Positions 1 through 5,930 of a stretch of DNA of 11,048 nucleotides are shown here, piece by piece. Numbering within the stretch: position 1 is the stretch's first letter; every line of letters starts with the position of its first letter. This DNA comes from Thermoplasmatota archaeon (lineage in GTDB: Archaea; Thermoplasmatota; Penumbrarchaeia; Penumbrarchaeales; Penumbrarchaeaceae). The notes beneath the pieces are model-generated. The model had not been told where the DNA came from, did no database searches, and saw only the letters and a list, made by a program, of their open reading frames with translations. The translations under genes were made by a program, and so were the position numbers. The stretch lies in assembly GCA_030600725.1 (NCBI GenBank), contig JAUVLN010000039.1, forward strand, positions 1-11,048, written 5' to 3'.

Positions 1-1
1 G

Positions 2-112
2 GCTGCGGTATGGGGCAAGATGGAGGACTGTGCGCACATGCCGGATGAGTTCGCCCCCATCGAGAACTATATCGGTGATGCCAAGGTGTTCGCCAGGATA
101 TTCCTGACCTGA
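2..112 (+). CDS. C-terminal fragment of an unidentified protein
   Basis: An open frame enters from the left edge and ends at TGA (110-112), giving 36 residues that finish in NYIGDAKVFARIFLT. The first frame hits a stop early. The third frame stays open to 107 but gives an arginine- and serine-rich, low-quality peptide. The second frame has a natural amino-acid mix and G/C-rich third positions, so it was chosen. The fragment has one Cys, a His and a Pro-Ile-Glu-Asn turn before an apparent terminal helix or strand. I do not recognise the family and the start lies outside the window. It converges on the small gene at 171-458. Confidence 0.6.
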   Translation, partial: AAVWGKMEDCAHMPDEFAPIENYIGDAKVFARIFLT

Positions 113-137
113 GAAGGCCCGGCATTCTACATCCTAT

Positions 138-152
138 ATTACCTAGGGTAAT
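138..152. other. Short perfect inverted repeat between convergent genes
   Basis: ATTACC-TAG-GGTAAT forms a 6 bp stem with a 3-base loop. It lies in the 58-base gap between two genes that end facing each other (stops at 112 and 171). It could mark transcript ends on both strands. However, archaeal termination depends mainly on T-runs, and there is no strong T-run after either gene. The structure is seen; the role is a guess. Confidence 0.35.
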
Positions 153-170
153 TCAACAAATGGGTGGCCC

Positions 171-458
171 TCACATGTTGTTGAACCTGCGGCGCTCCTC
201 CTCGAGCTCTCTGTAGAGCACATCGGTCCACTCCTTCATCTCAACGACCTGGAAGTCCCCCAGGGAGGAGATGTTCCGTTCACAGCTCTTGGAAAGGACC
301 GCTTTGAGGGGCTCTTTGTTCTTGATATTCTCCACCATGAAATTCCCCGCCGCCCTTTCCGACTTGAACGGCCCGCAGGCGATATGGTTGTGATGAGCGT
401 ATTCCACATTATCCTTGACCTCGTATTTGACCTTACAAAGGACGATATACGATCTCAT
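171..458 (-). CDS. Small hypothetical protein, 95 residues
   Basis: The frame starts at ATG (458) and ends at TGA (171). The protein looks like a small soluble alpha/beta domain: a first strand (SYIVLCKVKYEV, residues 3-14), a His-rich turn (AHHNHIACGPF, 21-31), a helix (about 33-45), and a C-terminal strand then a charged helix (about 67-92, ending in ELEEERRRF). It has no membrane segment or signal peptide and only three Cys, not arranged as a metal site. No family is recognised. A TATA-like box at 493-502 on the same strand would give a short leader of roughly 14 bases, which supports an expressed gene. No convincing Shine-Dalgarno site is seen. The frame has natural composition and no overlapping competitor. 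Confidence 0.6.
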   Translation of the reverse strand: MRSYIVLCKVKYEVKDNVEYAHHNHIACGPFKSERAAGNFMVENIKNKEPLKAVLSKSCERNISSLGDFQVVEMKEWTDVLYRELEEERRRFNNM

Positions 459-492
459 TCTCTACTCACTGTTGGTACCATGGGCCGGAAGC

Positions 493-502
493 CATAAATA
501 AT
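493..502 (-). promoter_or_regulatory. TATA-like box for the small gene at 171-458
   Basis: On the - strand this reads ATTATTTATG, centred about 39 bases before the ATG at 458. With the usual archaeal spacing of about 25 bases, transcription would begin near 472, leaving a leader of about 14 bases. Confidence 0.4.
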
Positions 503-561
503 TTCATATTTCAAGCCGAATTTCAGCACTTTCAATGCACGAAAATATGAGAAATCGTTCA

Positions 562-607
562 GGGAGCGATCGTTCCGCTTCTCCCATTCTCACGGGCTAA
601 CCCCGTG
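562..607. other. Tandem hairpins in the intergenic region
   Basis: The first stem pairs GGG (562-564) with CCC (583-585) and AGCG (565-568) with CGCT (576-579), with a 3-base bulge. The second pairs CACGGG (591-596) with CCCGTG (602-607) around a 5-base loop. Two adjacent GC-rich hairpins outside any gene could be part of a structured RNA, a regulatory leader on an upstream transcript, or protein-binding sites. The pairing is seen directly; the function is not known. Confidence 0.3.
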
Positions 608-717
608 GAGGATCGGCGATCGATGGAGGTTCCGGAGCCATGGACCACCAAGAGCGGGGGATACGGCGGATGATCACCCGTTCATCGTTATCATACACGG
701 GATAGTTACAAAAAGGG

Positions 718-726
718 TTTTATAAG
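718..726 (+). promoter_or_regulatory. TATA-like box and purine-rich BRE for the gene at 786
   Basis: TTTTATAAG is preceded by the purine-rich ACAAAAAGGG (708-717), a good match to an archaeal BRE plus TATA pair. Expected initiation is near 748, giving a leader of about 38 bases. GGGGT (774-778), eight bases before the ATG, could act as a weak Shine-Dalgarno site. This is the best promoter match in the window. Confidence 0.55.
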
Positions 727-785
727 GGTCCATATTATCGTCTCACCTAGAAACACCTGAAAGTAGGGTCATCGGGGTACAAGAT

Positions 786-1901
786 ATGGATGCCGATCAC
801 TTCAAGATATCAGCGGAACTGCTCCAGAAGAATGCGACCAAGTCATCGGTCAGGGATCTCAATGCGGAGTTCCAGATGAAAGGGGGCAAGGTCATCCATA
901 AGGTGTCCAAACACGGATCTGTATTTTTACTATCACATCCGGACAAGAAATACCTGGAGGAGTTCCGGATCAGACTGTTCCTGGAGCTGGACCTGTTGAA
1001 ACCCGAGGAGGTCCCGGAGGAGTTCAGGAAGAGGTCCGCTCCCACCCCGAGATACGGGGAGACCCACAAGCTCCGAAGGGGCTGGAACGTTCGTAGCCCG
1101 AGGGAGGTCGACCAGGGTATAGACGACCGACCCAGACGCCAGCCCGGTTTCGATAGAGGACAGAGGCGGGATGATCGTCCACCCCACAAGGAGAAGAGGG
1201 AGGAGCCGGCCGAAGAGGTGAATGTGAAATCTTTCCTGGACAGGTGGGAGAATATCGACGTTTACATGGAGATCACCGAGAAAGCCCTGAAGGAGGGAGC
1301 GGTGGATGACGGGGATATCATCAGGTTTGCCTACCAGGCCGACATGGAGCCCGATAAGGTCCGAAACCTGAAGAAGGTCCTGTGGGACAGCAGGTGCAGG
1401 GGGCCGCGGGAGAAGTGCCCCTTCGGCAAGAAGAAGTTCAGGTTCGAGGGGCTCATGAAGATACTGTCTGGCAAGGTGGAGGGATACGAGAGGATCGACT
1501 CGCCCTTCTCGAAGTTCTTACCCCTGTGGGAGAAGAACATCAAGAAGATGTACGGGCCCTTCAAGGAGAAGCAGGTGGAGGTGGAGGGGAAGATCAGCTC
1601 CTACAAGGCGGTCTACAGGAAGGATAATGAGCACCTCAAGGTCCTCGTCTACGACACCATCATGAGGATTGCGGGGACGGATGATGATATGAAGCAAACG
1701 AGAAAGATCTGGATCAAGATCGATCTCAAGGAGTTCGAGAAGGTCTGCAAGGAACAGCAGGTCCATCTCGAGGATATCGTCAGGTTCCGCGGAAAATGCA
1801 TATTCGATAACCATTTCAACGATTACTGGGTGGTGGACCTGGAGGAGCTCTCCGTGATCAAGAAGGGGGACGGGGACCTGGTCACCGCCGTGACGGGATG
1901 A
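786..1901 (+). CDS. Unidentified three-part protein, possible nucleic-acid binder
   Basis: The 371-residue frame starts at ATG 786, downstream of a strong TATA-like box. Three regions are visible. Residues 1-80 are compact, with two helices followed by a strand pair (VIHKVSKHGSVFLLS, 36-50), an order that fits a winged helix. Residues about 81-145 are rich in Arg, Pro, Glu and Asp and look disordered. Residues about 146-255 are helical and contain CRGPREKC (204-211). Residues about 262-358 alternate strands as in an OB fold (VEVEGKISSYK, then VRFRGKC, then DYWVVDLEEL). Winged helix, disordered linker and OB fold together suggest DNA or RNA binding, but this is inference from pattern only. There is no signal peptide or membrane segment. 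The family is not recognised. Its stop abuts the stop of the opposing pilin-like gene. Confidence 0.85.
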   Translation: MDADHFKISAELLQKNATKSSVRDLNAEFQMKGGKVIHKVSKHGSVFLLSHPDKKYLEEFRIRLFLELDLLKPEEVPEEFRKRSAPTPRYGETHKLRRGWNVRSPREVDQGIDDRPRRQPGFDRGQRRDDRPPHKEKREEPAEEVNVKSFLDRWENIDVYMEITEKALKEGAVDDGDIIRFAYQADMEPDKVRNLKKVLWDSRCRGPREKCPFGKKKFRFEGLMKILSGKVEGYERIDSPFSKFLPLWEKNIKKMYGPFKEKQVEVEGKISSYKAVYRKDNEHLKVLVYDTIMRIAGTDDDMKQTRKIWIKIDLKEFEKVCKEQQVHLEDIVRFRGKCIFDNHFNDYWVVDLEELSVIKKGDGDLVTAVTG

Positions 1902-2381
1902 TCAGAGCACCTCTATCCCCGCATAGTGAATATCTTCTATCACCTCATGGGATATCCTGAGCTTGTATTGACCTCCGTGGAGTACTACGGGGCCGGACCC
2001 CCCGGAGAGCCTCAGCGGAGGGGAGTGTGTCAGGTGTCCCGTATCCGAATTTGAGAGGGCGAACGTTATCAGCAGGGACCGCTCGAACCCTTCCCCCACC
2101 GCCGGACCGCCTATTATGAACTCCTCCACGGATACTGTTCCCGACCCGGTCAGGATCAGCTCGATCTCCATCGAGCTCCCCTCGCCTCCGTTGAGTACGG
2201 TCGAGCTGCACATGAAGAGCATATCCGCGGCCTCGATCACGTCTCCCATCACCATCTCTGCGGAAACGTCCTCGTAGGCTGACCAGAAGATCGGAACGGC
2301 GATCGCTGTAACGATGGCACTGACCATAAGCAGCATGGGCATATCAGCAACGCCCAGGTCGGTGCCCAGGGTTCTCCTCAT
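1902..2381 (-). CDS. Small pilin-like membrane protein
   Basis: The protein is 159 residues from ATG 2381. In-frame GTG codons at 2384 and 2387 would add one or two residues. A short basic start (RRT) is followed by GVADMP and one hydrophobic helix (about 14-34). An acidic-rich exported part then runs to the end, with beta-type segments such as MEIELILTGSG and EEFIIGG. This order (short charged head, Gly before an acidic-tipped hydrophobic helix, beta-rich outer domain) resembles archaeal class III signal pilins and pseudopilins. I did not find a canonical cleavage motif, so the family is inferred. A simple single-pass envelope protein is the alternative. GGTGAT overlaps the ATG and could pair with the 16S tail. 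The gene lies 7 bases after the FtsZ-like gene, has no promoter of its own, and is probably co-transcribed and translationally coupled. Confidence 0.7.
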   Translation of the reverse strand: MRRTLGTDLGVADMPMLLMVSAIVTAIAVPIFWSAYEDVSAEMVMGDVIEAADMLFMCSSTVLNGGEGSSMEIELILTGSGTVSVEEFIIGGPAVGEGFERSLLITFALSNSDTGHLTHSPPLRLSGGSGPVVLHGGQYKLRISHEVIEDIHYAGIEVL

Positions 2382-2388
2382 CACCACT

Positions 2389-3342
2389 CTATTGCTCTGT
2401 TGTTATAAAAGCATCATCCGTGGAAAGGGCGTCGCTTTTCAGTATCTCCATCAGGTCAGGCGGTGGCTGATAGGGGTTTTGTGGTGCAGTTGGTGGGATG
2501 CCCCCTCCCGGATGAAGGATGGCCGCGGTGATGGGCATGCCAGGGGGTGAAAGCGTGACCCCCACCGCCCTCTTTGCCTGCGGGGGAAGGATCCTTCCCA
2601 CCACCCCCATCAGCTCATCGTTGGAGATCTCCTCCGGGACGGAAAGGGAGAGGGTGATCGGCTGTTCCCGGTCGAAGATGGGAAGGGCGATGGCATCGGA
2701 CGGGTCGAATTCCAGCAGATATGATCTGATGGGGATCTCCGATCCGGCAAGCTCCCCCCATGAGGATATGGGAAGGACGCTGTGTGCGGTCGATGATGAG
2801 GATGATGCGAGCAGGTGGAGGGCCCGGGCCAGTATTGATTCGTCCTCTATCGAAGGGGGGCCAACCTTCGTGTCAACGGATACCAGCGATCCGGGTCCAA
2901 GGGGCCCTTTCAGAAGAAACTCGCCCATTCCATATGGATCCAGTCCCCCCGTGGACGGGCCCCTCCTGCAGACAAGGAAGTTGAAATGCGGTAGCTTGAA
3001 CCGATCCAGTATGGCGGAGATCTCCACGGCGCCCGGGGTGCCGGTCCCTCCACCGGGATAGGATACCGTCAGGATCGGGCGGTGTGTGGTGATGCGTGAG
3101 AGAATAGGTTCCATGTTGGTCTTGAAGCACGCCTTTCCCAGGTTCATGTTCCCGCCGCACCCCTCCCCCGATACCAGATCCTTTCCGATTATCATGACCT
3201 CCGATCCGGGGTGCCTCCTTGCGGTCCTCCTATCGGTATCAACAAGAAGTGTTTCGTATCCACACCGTTTCAGTGATGCGACCAGATCGCAGCCGGCTCC
3301 ACCCAATCCGATGACCAGCGGGGAGGTCACATCTTTCGCCAT
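2389..3342 (-). CDS. Divergent FtsZ/tubulin-superfamily protein
   Basis: The protein is 317 residues from ATG 3342. A GTG at 3348 would add two, but the ATG fits a leaderless start 28 bases from the TATA-like box. FtsZ-type loops appear in order: T1 GLGGAGCD (12-19), the LVDTD strand end (33-37), T3-like GEGCGGN (59-65) and the tubulin signature GGGTGT (97-102). SLVSVDTK (152-159) aligns with the FtsZ segment SLITIPNDK. Residues about 227-278 match the FtsZ C-terminal domain in strand-helix-strand order. The catalytic T7 motif NxDxxD is not seen; the matching place reads about VLPISSWGEL (189-198). A Ser run (180-184) and a Pro-rich tail (279-317) follow. It is shorter than typical FtsZ. I infer a GTP-binding paralogue with weak or no GTPase activity. 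It is not the main division FtsZ, nor clearly CetZ. Confidence 0.8.
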   Translation of the reverse strand: MAKDVTSPLVIGLGGAGCDLVASLKRCGYETLLVDTDRRTARRHPGSEVMIIGKDLVSGEGCGGNMNLGKACFKTNMEPILSRITTHRPILTVSYPGGGTGTPGAVEISAILDRFKLPHFNFLVCRRGPSTGGLDPYGMGEFLLKGPLGPGSLVSVDTKVGPPSIEDESILARALHLLASSSSSTAHSVLPISSWGELAGSEIPIRSYLLEFDPSDAIALPIFDREQPITLSLSVPEEISNDELMGVVGRILPPQAKRAVGVTLSPPGMPITAAILHPGGGIPPTAPQNPYQPPPDLMEILKSDALSTDDAFITTEQ

Positions 3343-3366
3343 TCGCACCCGATGAGCGGGACCGAT

Positions 3367-3374
3367 GATAAAGG
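3367..3374 (-). promoter_or_regulatory. TATA-like box for the FtsZ-like gene
   Basis: CCTTTATC on the - strand lies in the 30-base gap after the thioredoxin gene, centred 28 bases before the ATG at 3342. That spacing fits leaderless transcription and lets the FtsZ-like and pilin-like pair be expressed apart from mutL. Confidence 0.4.
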
Positions 3375-3378
3375 TTGG

Positions 3379-4023
3379 TCAGACGTATGCGGAGAGGGTC
3401 CGTATGAGCGATTCGCCGGTTTCAACGCCCTGATGGTCGTACACGATGCCGCCTTCGCGGTCGATTATGAAGATGGTCGGGATCGCCGATGCGGGGAACT
3501 CATCATTGAACTCTGATGTGGACATGGCAAAGGTCCAATCCGCATTGTGTTTGTCCTTGAACTCGCTCACCATCTGCGCGGTCTCCCGCGTGTGATCGGA
3601 GTCAACGGAGAGTATCACCACGTCTGAGGAGCTGTAATGTGAATCCACCTTCTTGAGCTCCTCGATCTGCGTCTCGCACGGCCCGCACCACGTGGCGAAC
3701 ATGTCTATCAGGACGACCCTTCCCAGGTAATTTTCCAGGGTTGCGGGTGCGCCGTTCAGGGTCTCGAAACGGGCGGTGAGATGGGATCCAGGTGCGTCCG
3801 GCCCCTGGTCCTTGTTGTCATCCTCATCCGGCGTGTACGTGTTGGCCTCGTCGTCTTCGTTCAGGTAGAGATATATTCCCCCCCCGATCAACATTACGGC
3901 CAGAGCCAGTACGACAAGCGGAGGGACGATGGATGAGCTCTTCTCCTCCCGCTTTCTCTTTGAGCTTTTTGCGCTCTTCTTATTTGAACGCCTCTTTGCT
4001 TTCTCCCGGTAGGATCTTCCCAT
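3379..4023 (-). CDS. Membrane-anchored thioredoxin-fold protein, TlpA/ResA type
   Basis: The protein has 214 residues from ATG 4023. The order is a strongly basic cytoplasmic head (14 Lys/Arg in the first 28 residues), one membrane helix (about 32-54), an acidic flexible linker (about 56-79) and a thioredoxin-like domain (about 82-214). The active site WCGPC (112-116) and the cis-proline in AIPT (P182) are intact, so thiol-disulfide exchange is expected. The lead-in RVVLIDMFATWC is typical of the TlpA/ResA/AhpC-TSA group. By topology the active domain faces outside the membrane. It likely reduces or isomerises disulfides of envelope proteins; the substrate is unknown. It sits 51 bases after mutL and 30 bases before the FtsZ-like gene. 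The polybasic head is unusual for this group. Confidence 0.92.
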   Translation of the reverse strand: MGRSYREKAKRRSNKKSAKSSKRKREEKSSSIVPPLVVLALAVMLIGGGIYLYLNEDDEANTYTPDEDDNKDQGPDAPGSHLTARFETLNGAPATLENYLGRVVLIDMFATWCGPCETQIEELKKVDSHYSSSDVVILSVDSDHTRETAQMVSEFKDKHNADWTFAMSTSEFNDEFPASAIPTIFIIDREGGIVYDHQGVETGESLIRTLSAYV

Positions 4024-4043
4024 GAGCGTTCACAGGATGTGCA

Positions 4044-4052
4044 CATACATAT
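4044..4052 (-). promoter_or_regulatory. TATA-like box for the thioredoxin gene
   Basis: ATATGTATG on the - strand lies in the 51-base gap after mutL, centred about 25 bases before ATG 4023. No Shine-Dalgarno site is seen, so a leaderless transcript is likely. Confidence 0.4.
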
Positions 4053-4074
4053 CCTTTGAGGTGTAAATGTTAGG

Positions 4075-5895
4075 TTAGAGCACCCTCCTGAACCATTTCT
4101 CCAGGGCGGAGATGGGGAGGCGTATCATCGTCGGCCTGCCGTGGGCGCAGTGGAGGGGAATATCGCATTCGAATAGATCCTTTAAAAGATCCTCCATCTC
4201 CTTCAACGAGAGGGACCTGTGTGCCATTATCGCGCCTCGACATGCGGAGAGGGCCATCACCCGGTCCTTCATGCCGGTGTCAAGTGGTGTGAATGCCGGG
4301 TCGGGAGACGTGCAGCCTTCGTGGTATTCGTTCCCCGTCGCGATATCCTTGAGCACAACGTGTGCTTCTGTTCTTCCCAGGAACTGCGGAAGGCCGCGAA
4401 CGACCAACTGGCCGTTGCCGAAATCCTCCAATAGAAAACCGAGGGACCCGAGCTCTTCGGACATGGAGAGCAGGTTATCGGTGGAGGCGGTATCAAGCTC
4501 CAGATGGATGGGTTCCAGTAGCTCCTGCGTGGAGTATCCCACCCTGGCGTATTTCCTCTTGAACATCTCCAGCCTGATCCGTTCGTGGGCGGCGTGCTGG
4601 TCCACAAGTAGAAGGTCGGATCCCAGTTCGCAAAGGATGTATGACCTGTCCAGCTGTCCGATGACGATGAGCTTGCGGCTTGCAGCATCCTCCGGTAGGG
4701 CCGGGGGCAGTTTCTCGACATCGTCGATATTGGGTATCTGCGACCAGAGGTCGGCATCTGTGGTCTCCTGCGCCCTCACCTCCCCCTCGAACAGCGTCGC
4801 CTGCGGTTTTCTTCCCTGTACTGTTGGGGTATCCTGTTTCGTTCTTAGTTTGGGAAAGCTGGGGGGGGGCGTGGTTCGTGGTTTACCTGTTCTTCTCGAC
4901 CCGAAGAGGAGACGGCCGACGGTGGATTCGACGCATCCTATTATACTCCCCTCGTTGCTGAACTTGACCAGGTCCTTTGTCGGGTGGACGTTCACGTCCA
5001 CCTCCGTGGGATCCACCTCCAGCATGATAACGGCCAGGGGAAACCTCCCCTTCATCAGCCGGGACCCATAGGCCCGTCTCAAGGCTTCGATAATGGATCT
5101 GTTCTTCACCACACGTCCCCCGACGGAGAGCGTTATGCCTCCCGAAGTCGACCTGGTGTCCCAGGGAAGCGACGTCAGGCCGGAGAGCGTTATGCTTCCG
5201 CATTCGGTCGGGGGTATCTCCATCATCCCCTTGGCGGTCTTGACCCCCAGTACGGCGGCGACCCGGTTCCTGTGGTCGGACACTGCCCTGTCGTTCAACC
5301 GTTCTTCCCCATCCACCATAAGGCGAAATGATATATTGGGATGGCACAGGGCGAGTCGGTTGACGACGTCGATGCACCTGGATCTTTCGCTTCTCTCCGA
5401 ACGGAGGAAGCGCCTTCTTGCCGGGACGTTCTCGAAGAGGTCCTTGACGGTGATCGACGTGCCTTCCGGGCAGCCGATGGGCTCGGCTGTCAACATCTTT
5501 CCCGCGGATACAACCACACGGGTCCCATCCTCCTCCTTTCCCCCCCTGATCCGGGTTATCAGTGTGGCCTGGGATACGGCTGCGATGGATGCAAGGGCTT
5601 CCCCCCGAAAGCCCAGGGATGATAGGCTGTCCAGGTCCTCTATCCTGGAGATCTTTGAGGTTGAATGTCGGGTGAATGCGATCTGGGCGTCATCTCTCGA
5701 CATGCCGAGGCCGTCGTCTGTCACCTGTATGGACCTGATCCCGCCCCCGTCGATGTGAACCGATATGGAGTTGGAGAAGGCATCGATGGAGTTCTCCACC
5801 AGCTCCTTCACGACGGAGGAGGGGGATTCCACCACCTCTCCGGCTGCGATCTTGTTGACTGTCGTCTGGTCCAGGATCCTTATGTGCCTCACCAT
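4075..5895 (-). CDS. mutL: DNA mismatch repair protein MutL, endonuclease-type
   Basis: The protein has 606 residues, a normal length for MutL. The N-terminal GHKL ATPase is complete: KIAAGEVVESPSSVVKELVEN (catalytic Glu31, Mg-binding Asn35), DDGLGM (60-65), GFRGEALASI (95-104) and GTSITVKDLFENVPAR (145-160). A linker of about 335-400 is rich in Pro and Thr. The C-terminal dimerisation and nuclease domain carries DQHAAHERIRLE (432-443), matching DQHA(x)2E(x)4E. It also has ACRGAIMAHR (551-560), CAHGRPT (583-589) and the terminal FRR (602-604). MutL of this type nicks the new DNA strand after MutS finds a mismatch. The usual Pro in the CPHGRP motif is Ala here. No mutS lies nearby. QATLF (365-369) in the linker resembles a sliding-clamp contact. 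A run of nine C codes for Pro343-345. The start ATG suits a leaderless transcript from the promoter shared with the helicase gene. Confidence 0.97.
   Translation of the reverse strand: MVRHIRILDQTTVNKIAAGEVVESPSSVVKELVENSIDAFSNSISVHIDGGGIRSIQVTDDGLGMSRDDAQIAFTRHSTSKISRIEDLDSLSSLGFRGEALASIAAVSQATLITRIRGGKEEDGTRVVVSAGKMLTAEPIGCPEGTSITVKDLFENVPARRRFLRSERSERSRCIDVVNRLALCHPNISFRLMVDGEERLNDRAVSDHRNRVAAVLGVKTAKGMMEIPPTECGSITLSGLTSLPWDTRSTSGGITLSVGGRVVKNRSIIEALRRAYGSRLMKGRFPLAVIMLEVDPTEVDVNVHPTKDLVKFSNEGSIIGCVESTVGRLLFGSRRTGKPRTTPPPSFPKLRTKQDTPTVQGRKPQATLFEGEVRAQETTDADLWSQIPNIDDVEKLPPALPEDAASRKLIVIGQLDRSYILCELGSDLLLVDQHAAHERIRLEMFKRKYARVGYSTQELLEPIHLELDTASTDNLLSMSEELGSLGFLLEDFGNGQLVVRGLPQFLGRTEAHVVLKDIATGNEYHEGCTSPDPAFTPLDTGMKDRVMALSACRGAIMAHRSLSLKEMEDLLKDLFECDIPLHCAHGRPTMIRLPISALEKWFRRVL
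4861..4869 (-). repeat. Nine-base mononucleotide run inside mutL
   Basis: Nine G on the + strand (nine C in the gene) encode three prolines (343-345) in the MutL linker. The frame is intact here. Such runs slip easily in replication and are also common sites of sequencing error. Confidence 0.9.
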
Positions 5896-5913
5896 TGTTT
5901 ATGTGCAAGGTAT

Positions 5914-5930
5914 GGATAAATCTTAAGGGT
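5914..5930. promoter_or_regulatory. Shared divergent promoter of mutL and the Lhr helicase gene
   Basis: Only 58 bases part the two start codons (5895 and 5954). The AT-rich core GATAAATCTTAAG can be read on either strand: GATTTATC leftward, about 24 bases from the mutL ATG, and the TTAAG side rightward, about 28-32 bases from the helicase ATG. Neither gene has a Shine-Dalgarno site, so both transcripts may be leaderless. One TBP-binding zone could therefore serve both genes. Confidence 0.45.

Larger units (their letters stand above)
459..785. other. 327-base divergent intergenic region
   Basis: This stretch separates two genes that read away from each other and holds no convincing gene. It contains a leftward TATA-like box (493-502), a rightward TATA-like box (718-726), and two tandem hairpins (562-585 and 591-607). 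ATCGTTC is repeated at 554-560 and 569-575. GCGATCG, which has a palindromic core, is repeated at 566-572 and 616-622. A weak CCCGT/ACGGG inverted repeat (677-681 with 697-701) sits just before the rightward box. These could be operators or parts of a small RNA. I tested it for a tRNA and for C/D-box motifs and found neither. Confidence 0.5.

Noticed and set aside
562..660. Possible tRNA around the CACGG/CCGTG stem and GGTTC
   Set aside because: The would-be anticodon loop lacks U33, the GGTTC part does not form a T-arm with a 7-base loop, and no acceptor stem closes the fold.
540..700. Possible C/D-box guide RNA (TATGAGA, GATGATC)
   Set aside because: Neither matches RTGATGA and no properly spaced D box (CTGA) was found.
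2519..3061. + strand open frame of 180 codons opposite the FtsZ-like gene
   Set aside because: The - strand frame has clear FtsZ loops. The + strand product is low-complexity Ser/Arg/Pro with no start signal.
4861..4869. Frameshift or pseudogene state of mutL at the homopolymer
   Set aside because: The frame reads through with all N- and C-terminal motifs in one frame, so the gene is intact as given.
4112..5071. Long + strand open frame of 319 codons opposite mutL
   Set aside because: It is antisense to a MutL with all motifs intact. The product is rich in Ser, Arg and Pro with no domain pattern and no promoter.
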